This document shows positions 41,569-51,534 of a stretch of DNA of 64,000 nt, piece by piece. The DNA is from JBGPLJ01 sp035644395 (GTDB lineage: Bacteria > Pseudomonadota > Gammaproteobacteria > Steroidobacterales > Steroidobacteraceae), in contig DASQOR010000083.1 of NCBI GenBank assembly GCA_035644395.1, positions 54,600 to 118,599 of the forward strand. The letters are read 5' to 3'. The notes under the pieces were generated by a model that searched no databases, was not told the origin of the DNA, and saw only the letters and a list, made by a program, of their open reading frames with translations. Positions within the stretch are counted from its first letter, which is position 1. The number at the start of each line of letters is the position of its first letter. A program made the position numbers and the translations under genes.

Positions 41569-42924
41569 TTACAGCGAGCGCAGGAAATTGAGCAGGTCCT
41601 GCTTCTGTCCCTCCGACAGCTCGTTGTAGTTCGAGACCACGCGGTTGGCCTCCGACGCAGCGAACTGGCTGTTGCCACTGCTCGCGTGCGCACGAATGGC
41701 TTGCGCGAGGTCCGAAGTGCGGCCGTCATGCAGGAAGAAGACGCGCTGGCCGAGTCCCCACAGCGGCGCGCTGCGGAACTCGTCGCCGGCCGCGTTGCCC
41801 TGCTGGATGTTGTCCGCCAGACCCGGGCCCATGCGGTGCACCGCGAGGTCCGAGAACAGGTCGACGTTCTTCGCGCTCAGGGCCGGTACGCTGCTGACCG
41901 ACGTCTTGAGCGTCGGCGAATGGCAGTAAGCGCAGCCCGTATTGGCGAACAATTGCTTGCCGCGGCTGATCGAGCTCGATCCGCCCGGCGTCGTCGTCGA
42001 GCGGGTCGGCGGTGCGAGGAACCGCATGAACATCGAGAACTTGCCGACCCCGCTTTCCGTTTCGGCGCCCGTCGCACCCTGCATGTTGGTGGTGTCGTTC
42101 GGGTGGCCCTTCTTCAGGCAGGTGGAGCTTTCCTCGCGCTCGGACTGGAAGAGCTCGTTCGTGATGCCCATCTCGACGTTGTAGGCCTCGCCCGAGAAGA
42201 TCATCAGCGACTTGTTCTGCGCCTTCCAGCCGAACCGCGTGACCGTGCCGTCGTTGCCGTTACGGTTCACGTGGCCGGAAATGCCGAGATTGCGCTTCGG
42301 TCCCGGGAACGCCGCGAGGTTCTGCACGATGGTGGTATCGGAGATCTGCTCGATCAGACCGGCACCGAAGGTCGGCGTCGGAATCCGGAACACGACATTG
42401 CCGTTCTTCAGCTGCCCGGCAAAATCGTCCTGCTGGATCACGCAGCTCGTGCCATCGCCGGACTCGTCGACCCGTCCCGTGATGACGAAGAGCGCGTGCA
42501 CGCCGCCGTCACGCGACCCATCGGCGCGGAACTTGAAGCGCGCCTCGCGAACGGGACCGTTCGCCGTGATGAAGCTCGGCAGCGTATTGCGCGCGCCGAA
42601 TGCCGTAGCGACGGCGACCTGCGGATTGACCGCCGGCGCGGAACCACCGATGGCCGGCTGTGAATGGCAGCCCGCGCAACTGTCGAGATTGAATCGCGGG
42701 CCGAGCCCGTCGCCTACACCCTCCAGTTCCTCGAAGTCTTCCTGCCCAACAGTAAAATATTCCCCTTCGTAAGTTGCGAGCCCTGCGAGCGGCCCACCGG
42801 CCGACGCAGTTCCTGTCCGGACTCCCGGATCACGCGCACCGCCCAGGCCGTCGGCTCCGGCTGTCGTCAGCCCGAACCCGACGCCGAGCAGCGTCCAGAG
42901 CACCCTCTTTCTCGTAACGATCAT
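41569..42924 (-). CDS. Di-haem oxidoreductase (DHOR, thiol oxidoreductase-like cytochrome c)
   Basis: A 451-aa periplasmic cytochrome with N-terminal signal (MIVTRKRVLWTLLGVGFGLTTAGA) and two c-haem sites, CAGCH (about 83-87) and CAYCH (331-335). The FFLHDGRTSDL and HRMGPGLAD segments mark the DHOR family, distantly related to MauG/di-haem peroxidases. The reaction is unknown. I start at 42924, where GGGAGAG precedes the ATG; the longer frame adds an Arg-rich stretch. Expression is probably governed by the riboswitch 170 nt upstream. Confidence 0.88.
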   Translation of the reverse strand: MIVTRKRVLWTLLGVGFGLTTAGADGLGGARDPGVRTGTASAGGPLAGLATYEGEYFTVGQEDFEELEGVGDGLGPRFNLDSCAGCHSQPAIGGSAPAVNPQVAVATAFGARNTLPSFITANGPVREARFKFRADGSRDGGVHALFVITGRVDESGDGTSCVIQQDDFAGQLKNGNVVFRIPTPTFGAGLIEQISDTTIVQNLAAFPGPKRNLGISGHVNRNGNDGTVTRFGWKAQNKSLMIFSGEAYNVEMGITNELFQSEREESSTCLKKGHPNDTTNMQGATGAETESGVGKFSMFMRFLAPPTRSTTTPGGSSSISRGKQLFANTGCAYCHSPTLKTSVSSVPALSAKNVDLFSDLAVHRMGPGLADNIQQGNAAGDEFRSAPLWGLGQRVFFLHDGRTSDLAQAIRAHASSGNSQFAASEANRVVSNYNELSEGQKQDLLNFLRSL

Positions 42925-43091
42925 GATTTCGCTCTCCCGTAGTTGCGTACGAACACGCCGCCGTCGGCGCGTCACATCCCGGGGCAACGCAGGGCGATCG
43001 CGGGGCTGGTCCCCGTCGATGAGAACGAAGTGATGTCGGGCCTTGCGCCCGAATGGCTATCCCGTCGTCGGTTCCGATGTAACCGCACTCC

Positions 43092-43176
43092 CCTGGCAAC
43101 CCCGCTATCAAGGGAATCGATCCCTTACGACCGGTGGCTTTGCGTCCCCACTTTTCAGTGGGTTTGCCCTTTTCAG
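43092..43176 (-). ncRNA. Cyclic di-GMP class I (GEMM) riboswitch
   Basis: On the minus strand the leader of the di-haem oxidoreductase contains the GEMM-I consensus in order: AAGGGCAAACCC (43160-43171), a CCCAC-TGAAAA-GTGGG hairpin with the GAAA loop (43147-43162), GGGACGCAAAGCC (core 43136-43146), a second helix AAGGGA/TCCCTT (43110-43126), then GATAGCGGGGTTGCC closing the P1 helix (43095-43109). The guanine corresponding to G20 and the cytosine corresponding to C92 of the Vibrio Vc2 aptamer are present, which favours c-di-GMP over cGAMP. No clear terminator follows; control may be translational. Confidence 0.9.
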
Positions 43177-43262
43177 TGCTGCTCGGACGAGAAGCTTTGC
43201 GGCTTGAGATTCGATGCAGCCGCCAAGATGAAGCAAGCGCCGTGCCCGTGCACTGCGCCAAT

Positions 43263-43276
43263 GTGACGTGCGTCAA
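43263..43276. promoter_or_regulatory. CRP/FNR-family-like box upstream of the riboswitch
   Basis: On the minus strand TTGAC-GCAC-GTCAC resembles FNR/DNR-type sites (TTGAC-N4-GTCAA); on the plus strand TGTGA-N6-TCA resembles a CRP/Clp site. It lies about 90 nt before the riboswitch, where a promoter for the di-haem oxidoreductase would be expected. I cannot assign a -10/-35 pair. Confidence 0.35.
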
Positions 43277-43431
43277 CTTCCTGATTTCCTACACAACCGC
43301 GCGCACGCGCGCAGGAACATGTCGCGCACTGACGACCAACCTGTCGCCACCTGCGCACAGGGAATTCACCGTATTGCGCCAAGCATCTGATTGTGTGGAA
43401 GACGCGTGCGTCGCGTGATGCCGACAAGGAC

Positions 43432-44778
43432 TTAGCCCGAGTCGCGTTCGCTCGCCTCGAGATCCGCGCGCAGCGTGCGTGCACCGCGAAAATAATGAAA
43501 CGCGGCCCAGAGATTCACGAGGCCGACCGCGACCAGCGCGTAACGGAGCGAGTCCTTGCCGTGGGTCGGCATCAAATGTTCGCTGATCTCGCCCGCGAGG
43601 AACGGGCCGATGCCCTGACCGACCAGTGTCTGCACGAGAAGCAGGATCGAAGTCGCCATCGCGCGCATGCGCAGCGTCGCAAGTCCCTGCGTCATCGCAA
43701 ACGAGGGGCCGAAGAAAAACGAGGCGAGCACCGTCATGATCGCGAACGAAACGAACAGCGGCACGTGCGCGTTCGCGAGGTAGGAGCTGAACTGGAACGG
43801 CACCATGGCGAGCGTCGCGATACCGGGCAGCCACAGGTACCAGCGGCGATCGCCCCGCCACACGCTCAGGCGATCGGCGAGAAATCCGCCGAGAAACGTG
43901 CCGGCCGTGCCAACGCCGGCCATCACGGCGAGCCAGGACCCGGCCTCCTGCGAGGTCATGCCGTGCGATCGCTGGAAGAAACTCGCATTGAGCTGGCTGC
44001 CCGCGTACCAGACAACCGAGTGCAGGCCCGCGGCGAGGCACAAATGCCGGAACGCCGTGCGCTGCCAGAGGTAGCGGAAGACGCCGGCGATCGCGGGCGC
44101 CGGGCGCCGATCGGCGGCAGCCCCCGGATTTTCCGCATGACCCCGCGCCGGTTCGCGTACCGTCAGGAGGACCAGCAGCGCGACGATGACTCCGGGCAGG
44201 CCGATCGCGATGAACGCGGTCCGCCAGCCATAGTGATGGTTGAGGTAACCACCGAAGTAACTCCCGGCCGCCGCTCCGAGCGGCACGCCGAGCGCGTAGA
44301 CCGCGAGCGCCGTTGCGCGATGGCTGCGCGAGAAATAGTCGGAGATCAGCGCGTGTGACGGTGGCGTTCCGCCCGCCTCGCCGGTGGCTGTTCCGGCGCG
44401 CGCAACCAGCAGCAGGAAGAATCCGGAGGCGAGTCCGCAGCACGCGGTCGCAACGCTCCACACGAGGATCGCGAGGACCAGCACATTGCGACGGTTCCAG
44501 CGGTCCGCCCAGGCCGCGATCGGAATGCCGAGCGTGGCGTAGAAGACGGCGAAGGCGAGCCCGCTCAGGATGCCGAGCTGGCCATCGGTCAGCGCGAATT
44601 CATGCTTGATCGACTCCAGCAGCACCGCGAGGACCGCGCGGTCCATGACATTGACGATGTAGCCGAGCACCAGGACCAGGAGGACATAGCAAGCGTAGGG
44701 CCGCAGGCCCCCGGCGGTCTTTGCCAACGCCAGCTGAACGGCCGGCCCACTCTTATATATAGGCTCCGACGGGCTCAA
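43432..44778 (-). CDS. MFS transporter (spinster-like)
   Basis: A 448-aa major facilitator with 12 predicted helices. The first helix ends in YIVNVMDRAVLAVLL, followed by the loop motif AAWADRWNRRNVL and the ATGEAGGTPPSHALISDYF element typical of spinster/hexuronate-like MFS. The TTG at 44778 is supported by AGGAGG 9 nt upstream. It follows the TonB receptor on the same strand after a terminator-like hairpin. It probably moves the compound taken up by that receptor across the inner membrane; the substrate is unknown. Confidence 0.87.
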   Translation of the reverse strand: MSPSEPIYKSGPAVQLALAKTAGGLRPYACYVLLVLVLGYIVNVMDRAVLAVLLESIKHEFALTDGQLGILSGLAFAVFYATLGIPIAAWADRWNRRNVLVLAILVWSVATACCGLASGFFLLLVARAGTATGEAGGTPPSHALISDYFSRSHRATALAVYALGVPLGAAAGSYFGGYLNHHYGWRTAFIAIGLPGVIVALLVLLTVREPARGHAENPGAAADRRPAPAIAGVFRYLWQRTAFRHLCLAAGLHSVVWYAGSQLNASFFQRSHGMTSQEAGSWLAVMAGVGTAGTFLGGFLADRLSVWRGDRRWYLWLPGIATLAMVPFQFSSYLANAHVPLFVSFAIMTVLASFFFGPSFAMTQGLATLRMRAMATSILLLVQTLVGQGIGPFLAGEISEHLMPTHGKDSLRYALVAVGLVNLWAAFHYFRGARTLRADLEASERDSG

Positions 44779-44843
44779 TCAGGATCCCCCTCCTGGCGGG
44801 TCACGGCCGCGTCCCGGCATCCTAAGTCGGCTGGCACGAAAAC

Positions 44844-44871
44844 GGGCGCGCTCACTTGCATGAGCGCGCCC
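44844..44871 (-). terminator. Hairpin after the TonB receptor gene
   Basis: Perfect 11-bp GC-rich arms (44844-44854 and 44861-44871) around a 6-nt loop, followed on the minus strand by GTTTTC. It lies 39 nt after the receptor stop and before the MFS start. It would terminate or attenuate, making the MFS gene less expressed than the receptor. Confidence 0.7.
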
Positions 44872-44909
44872 TTGTCATTGAGCAACGAAGTCGATCGACC
44901 CGCGGCCTG

Positions 44910-47363
<2,454 letters not shown>

Positions 47364-47421
47364 GTCCGCTCCCCCCACCCTTGTTGCAGATTTAGGCTTC
47401 GACGACGTGGCGTGGTATTCG

Positions 47422-47456
47422 TGATACACACGCGCGAGTGTGTCGAGACGGTATCA
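47422..47456. promoter_or_regulatory. Nested inverted repeats between the TonB receptor and LysR genes
   Basis: TGATAC (47422-47427) mirrors GTATCA (47451-47456), and inside them ACACAC (47426-47431) mirrors GTGTGT (47438-47443) around CGCG. A further GTAT/ATAC pair starts at 47415. The dyads lie about 60 nt from both genes, where a LysR-type regulator would bind to control itself and the receptor. Confidence 0.55.
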
Positions 47457-47518
47457 CCGGTCATTTGGTTAGAGAACGGTGCAAAACGCGCGATCAGCTT
47501 TCGCGGTAAGAGAACGGC

Positions 47519-48421
47519 ATCAACGCCCTGCAAAACATCAATGCCTTCCTGGTGGTCGCCCGCATGGGAAGTTTCTCGAGCGCCGCGCGCGAGCTGGCGG
47601 TCGCCCCGTCGGTCGTCACCAAGCGCATCACCCAGCTCGAGGAGCAGATGGGAACCTTGCTGTTCGTGCGCTCGACCCGGGGGCTCGCGCTCACCTCCGC
47701 CGGCGAACGGCACATGCCGCGATTCCTGAGCCTGGTGGCGGAACTGGAGGAGATCCTGCACGGCTCGGCGACCGATAACGAGGCCGTCGAAGGGCACTTG
47801 CGCATCAAGGCGCCGACCACGATCACCTCGCTCTTTCTGGGCGCCGTGCTCAGCGATTTCCAGGTCGAACATCCGGGCGTTACGCTCGAGATCGTGCTGC
47901 TCGACCGCTCGGTCAACCCGCTGGAAGAGCGCTTCGACCTGGTCGTCGGCGCGCTGCCGGCGACCTATCCGAATGTCGTCGACGTGCCGCTCTGCAACTA
48001 TCCCGTCGCGCTGGTCGCCGCGCCGTCGTACCTCGCCGCGCATGTCGTGCCGGAACACCCGACGGAACTCGTGAATCATGACTGCCTGACCTCGGTGCTC
48101 CTCGGAACGACCTGGCTGTTCGAGGCGTCGGGCGGCACGCTCAGCGTCGAGGTCCACTCGCGCTTTCATGCGAACGACGGGCGCGTCCTCCTCGAAGCCG
48201 CGCGCAAGGGGCTGGGACTTGCGACGCTCCCGCGCTTCGTTGCCGGGCGCGACCTCAAGGCGGGCCGGCTCGTGGAAGTGCTGCCCGCATTTCCGGTCGT
48301 CTCGTTCCTCCTGAAGGCGCTGGTGCCGCGCGTGAAGCTGCACAAGCCCGCCGTGCGGGAGCTCGTCGCGTTTCTCAAGGCCCGCATGCAGTCACTCCCC
48401 CCGTGGGAGAACGGCGACTGA
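47519..48421 (+). CDS. LysR-family transcriptional regulator
   Basis: A LysR regulator with winged-helix DNA-binding domain (ARMGSFSSAARELAVAPSVVTK) and a periplasmic-binding-like effector domain. The family N-terminus would be INALQNINAFLVVARMGSF, but no ATG, GTG or TTG precedes helix 1: the frame is open only from 47510, and the codon at the expected start is ATC (47519). The first standard start, GTG at 47552, would delete most of helix 1. It lies between the divergent receptor and the dehydratase operon and probably regulates both. About 300 aa from 47519. Confidence 0.83.
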   Translation: MNALQNINAFLVVARMGSFSSAARELAVAPSVVTKRITQLEEQMGTLLFVRSTRGLALTSAGERHMPRFLSLVAELEEILHGSATDNEAVEGHLRIKAPTTITSLFLGAVLSDFQVEHPGVTLEIVLLDRSVNPLEERFDLVVGALPATYPNVVDVPLCNYPVALVAAPSYLAAHVVPEHPTELVNHDCLTSVLLGTTWLFEASGGTLSVEVHSRFHANDGRVLLEAARKGLGLATLPRFVAGRDLKAGRLVEVLPAFPVVSFLLKALVPRVKLHKPAVRELVAFLKARMQSLPPWENGD

Positions 48422-48516
48422 GGCCTCCCCGCCCCGCGCATCATTCTTGAAACGCGAAGACAGCTCGCGCCAAGCGGCATGTTCTGTCATCCGGCGACAG
48501 CGGCTACCATGACTTC

Positions 48517-50202
48517 ATGAAACGGCCGCTGCGCAGCAACTACGAGCCCGGTTCGCCCCGCGAGGCGACGCGGCGTGCCCAGTGGAAGGCGCTCGGCCTC
48601 TCCGACGCCGACATGCTGAAGCCGAAGATCGCGGTCGTGAACAGCTCCTCGGAGCTCGCGATCTGCTTCAGCCACCTCGACGGCATCGCCAAGGTCGTCA
48701 AGGAATCGGTGCGGGAGGCCGGCGGCCTGCCGTTCGAGATCCGCACCGCGGCGCCGAGCGATTTCATCATCGGCGCCGGCCGGGGCGGCGGCTACATCCT
48801 CGCCTCGCGCGATCTCGTCGTGAACGACATGGAAATCGCCGTCGAGGGCGCGCAGCTCGACGGCATGATCTGCCTCTCCTCCTGCGACAAGACGCCGCCC
48901 GCGCACCTCATGGCGGCGGGACGCTTCAACATCCCGACGATTCTCGTCATCTGCGGCTATCAGCAGAGCGGCACCTACGACGGCAAACACGTCGACATCG
49001 AAGACGTGTTCATGGGCTCCGTGCAGGCGGCATTCGGCAAGCTCACGCGCGAACAGTTGCGGGGCATGAGCGAGAACGCCATTCGAAGTCCCGGTGTTTG
49101 CGCCGGCATGGCGACTGCGAACTCCATGCACGTGGTGTGCGAAGCGCTCGGCATGACGGTGCCCGGCGCCGCCCCCGTGCTCGCGAACAGCCCCCGCATG
49201 ATGGACAACGCGCGCCGCTCGGCGAAGCGCATCGTCGAGATGGTGCTCGAGGACCTGAAGCCGCGCGACATCATGACCGCCGGCGCGTTTCGCAACGCCG
49301 TTGCCGCGGTGCTTGCGGTCAGCGGTTCGATCAACTGCATCAAGCATCTGCAGGCGAGCGCGATCGAGAGCAGGGTCGATGTCGATGTATTCGCCCTCTT
49401 CAACGAACTCGGCGGCAAGATCCCCGTGTTGAGCGCCGTTCGGCCGAACGGCGAGGATTCCATCGAGAGCTTCGAGGCTGCAGGCGGCGCACAGGCACTC
49501 CTCAAGCAGCTCGCACCCCTCATCGACACGGGCGTCATGACCTCGACCGGCAAGACGCTCGCCGAGAATCTCGCCGGCGTCGTGGTCGCGGACCCGGAAG
49601 TGATTCGCCCGCTCTCGCGCCCGTTTTCCTTGAAGCCGCCGATCGTCATCCTGCACGGGTCGCTCGCCCCCGAGAGCGCGGTGGTGAAACTCGGCGTGCG
49701 CACCGACGGGCGGCGCGCCCAATTCGCCGGCAGCGCGATTGTCTTCGACAACGGCGGCGAGGCCATCGAAGCGATCGAGCGCGGCGAGGTCAAGCCCGGC
49801 CACGTGCTCGTCGTCCGCGGCATGGGTCCGAAAGGCGGCCCCGGCATGGCGGGCCCCGCTTCCATGGTGGTCTTCGCCATCGATTCCGCGGGTCTTCAGA
49901 ACGAGGTCGCCTTCGTCACCGACGGACAGCTCTCGGGCCTTTGCAACAAGGGCATCACGATCGCCGAGGTGTCGCCGGAATCCGCCGTTGGCGGTCCCAT
50001 CGGGCTCGTCGAAAACGGCGACCGGGTATCGATTGACGTCGACCGACAGAGCCTCGAGCTTGACCTGCCTGCCGAGGTGATCGCGGCTCGCCGCCAGAAG
50101 CGTGGCCCGGCGACACTGCCGAAAGCCTCCGGCTATCTTGAAATCTACCAGCGCACCGTCCAGCCCATGTCAACCGGCGCTGTCCTCGTCAAGAACGACT
50201 GA
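48517..50202 (+). CDS. IlvD/Edd-family Fe-S dehydratase
   Basis: A 561-aa member of the dihydroxyacid / 6-phosphogluconate dehydratase family. Cluster and metal motifs are visible: AICFSHLDG, SSCDKTPPAH and CAGMATANSM; the C-terminal swivel has VTDGQLSGLCNKG and EVSPESAVGGPIG. The N-terminus begins RSNYEPGS and deviates from housekeeping IlvD (which has RSRxxT), so a sugar-acid or other hydroxyacid is a more likely substrate than a branched-chain precursor. It opens a plus-strand operon with an FAD oxidoreductase and aconitase X genes. Confidence 0.87.
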   Translation: MKRPLRSNYEPGSPREATRRAQWKALGLSDADMLKPKIAVVNSSSELAICFSHLDGIAKVVKESVREAGGLPFEIRTAAPSDFIIGAGRGGGYILASRDLVVNDMEIAVEGAQLDGMICLSSCDKTPPAHLMAAGRFNIPTILVICGYQQSGTYDGKHVDIEDVFMGSVQAAFGKLTREQLRGMSENAIRSPGVCAGMATANSMHVVCEALGMTVPGAAPVLANSPRMMDNARRSAKRIVEMVLEDLKPRDIMTAGAFRNAVAAVLAVSGSINCIKHLQASAIESRVDVDVFALFNELGGKIPVLSAVRPNGEDSIESFEAAGGAQALLKQLAPLIDTGVMTSTGKTLAENLAGVVVADPEVIRPLSRPFSLKPPIVILHGSLAPESAVVKLGVRTDGRRAQFAGSAIVFDNGGEAIEAIERGEVKPGHVLVVRGMGPKGGPGMAGPASMVVFAIDSAGLQNEVAFVTDGQLSGLCNKGITIAEVSPESAVGGPIGLVENGDRVSIDVDRQSLELDLPAEVIAARRQKRGPATLPKASGYLEIYQRTVQPMSTGAVLVKND

Positions 50203-50213
50203 CGGGAAGCTTC

Positions 50214-51518
50214 ATGACCGACCACCCGTCGCAGACGATCGCGACTCGAACCGTGCATCGCCCGCCTGCGCGTGCGCTCAAGACGCTGAGCGCGGATATC
50301 TGCGTGCTCGGCGCCGGCATTTCCGGGGTGACCGCGGCGCTCGAAGCCGCGAAGCTCGGCCGCAAGGTCGTGATCGTCGACGGCGCGCCGGCGCTCGGCG
50401 GCCAGGCCATCGGCTCGATCATCGGCACGCTCATCGGCCTCTACACGCATGGCAAGGACGCCTACCAGATCACGCACGGCGTCGCGGACGATCTCATCCG
50501 CGACCTCACCGCCGAGGGCTCCATCCACAGGCTTCATCACTCGACCGTCGTCTTCCAGTACGACGAAGTGCGGCTGGCCCGCTGGATGGAACGCAAGGTC
50601 GAAGAAGCGGGCGTACGCGCGGTCGTCGGCGCGGTGCTCACGGCCGTCAACTTCGCCGATCGCCGGGTCGAATCGATCGACTTCGTCACGCGCTTCGGAC
50701 CGCTGCGCGTCGCCGCGAACGGCTACGTCGACTCGTCGGGCGATGCGACGCTGAGCTACGAGGCGGGTCTCGACGTGCGGGAGCCTGAGGAGCCGGTCTA
50801 CGGCACGCTCAACTTCCTCATCGAGGGCTACAACGTCGCGCACGTCGGCGAACTCGTGATGAAGGATGTGCATGCGAAGCTCATCGCGAAATGCAAGGAC
50901 TACGGCCTCGTGCGCCACGACGGCCATCTCATGCACTTCCCCGGCAAGAACTTCATGCTGGCCAACATCGGCCACTTCGAGACACCGCTCGATCCCGCCG
51001 AGACCGCGCACCTCGTGTTCGAGGGCCGGCGCCAGGCCGACAACATCATCCGGTTCCTCAGGACCGAATTCCCGCGCATCTTCGAAAACGCACGCGTGCG
51101 CACCTACGGCAACCCCGGTATCCGCCAGACGCGCTGGATCGTCAGCCGCAAGCAGCTGACGGTCGAGGACATCCGCACGACCACGCGGCCCCGCGATGCC
51201 GCAGCGCGTTGCGCGTGGTGGGTGGAACTGCATGGCACGAAGGAACTGGTGCACTGGGAGCGCTTCGCCGACGGCCACGTCTATTACATCCCGCTCGGCT
51301 GCATGCTGCCGAAGCATGCCGATAACATCGTGGCGGCCGGGCGCTGCGTGGACGCCGACTCGCATGCACTCTCCGCGATCCGCGTGATGGGGCCCTGCAT
51401 CGCCATGGGGACCGCGGCGGCACACGCGCTCGATCTCGCCGGCGACCGGCCGGTCCACGACATCGATCTCGCGCAATTCCAGGAGCGCTTGCGCGACAAT
51501 CTCGAGCGCAGGGATTGA
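50214..51518 (+). CDS. FAD-dependent oxidoreductase (FAD_oxidored type)
   Basis: A 434-aa flavoprotein with the dinucleotide motif ADICVLGAGISGVTAALEAA (28-47), then VVIVDGAPALGGQAIGS, and the C-terminal FAD-contact segment NIVAAGRCVDADSHALSAIR. No transmembrane helix or Fe-S cysteines are seen. Relatives occur with dehydratases and hydrolases in carbon-compound clusters; the reaction is unknown. GGGAAG precedes the ATG; it is 11 nt after the dehydratase and 16 nt before aconitase X, so it is in the same operon. Confidence 0.85.
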   Translation: MTDHPSQTIATRTVHRPPARALKTLSADICVLGAGISGVTAALEAAKLGRKVVIVDGAPALGGQAIGSIIGTLIGLYTHGKDAYQITHGVADDLIRDLTAEGSIHRLHHSTVVFQYDEVRLARWMERKVEEAGVRAVVGAVLTAVNFADRRVESIDFVTRFGPLRVAANGYVDSSGDATLSYEAGLDVREPEEPVYGTLNFLIEGYNVAHVGELVMKDVHAKLIAKCKDYGLVRHDGHLMHFPGKNFMLANIGHFETPLDPAETAHLVFEGRRQADNIIRFLRTEFPRIFENARVRTYGNPGIRQTRWIVSRKQLTVEDIRTTTRPRDAAARCAWWVELHGTKELVHWERFADGHVYYIPLGCMLPKHADNIVAAGRCVDADSHALSAIRVMGPCIAMGTAAAHALDLAGDRPVHDIDLAQFQERLRDNLERRD

Positions 51519-51534
51519 CCGCGGCGGACATGTC

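Larger units (their letters stand above)
42925..43431. other. Gene-free region between the di-haem oxidoreductase and the MFS gene
   Basis: About 500 nt with no credible gene. It carries the 5' leader of the di-haem oxidoreductase: a CRP/FNR-like box (43263), the c-di-GMP riboswitch (43092-43176) and 170 nt of untranslated sequence before the start at 42924. The remaining 155 nt next to the MFS stop show nothing recognisable. Frames open through the riboswitch, such as 43276-42830 on the minus strand, have no protein-like composition. Confidence 0.7.

Noticed and set aside
42830..43276. 148-codon minus-strand frame through the leader of the di-haem oxidoreductase
   Set aside because: It runs through the riboswitch and into the cytochrome gene in another frame, and has no protein-like composition or ribosome-binding site.
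44753..44762. TATATATAG stretch as a promoter
   Set aside because: It lies within the MFS coding sequence just after a TTG start that has an excellent ribosome-binding site; no -35 partner is seen.
48517..50202. Housekeeping dihydroxyacid dehydratase (ilvD)
   Set aside because: The N-terminal motif differs from IlvD and the gene lies in a catabolic operon with no branched-chain amino-acid genes.
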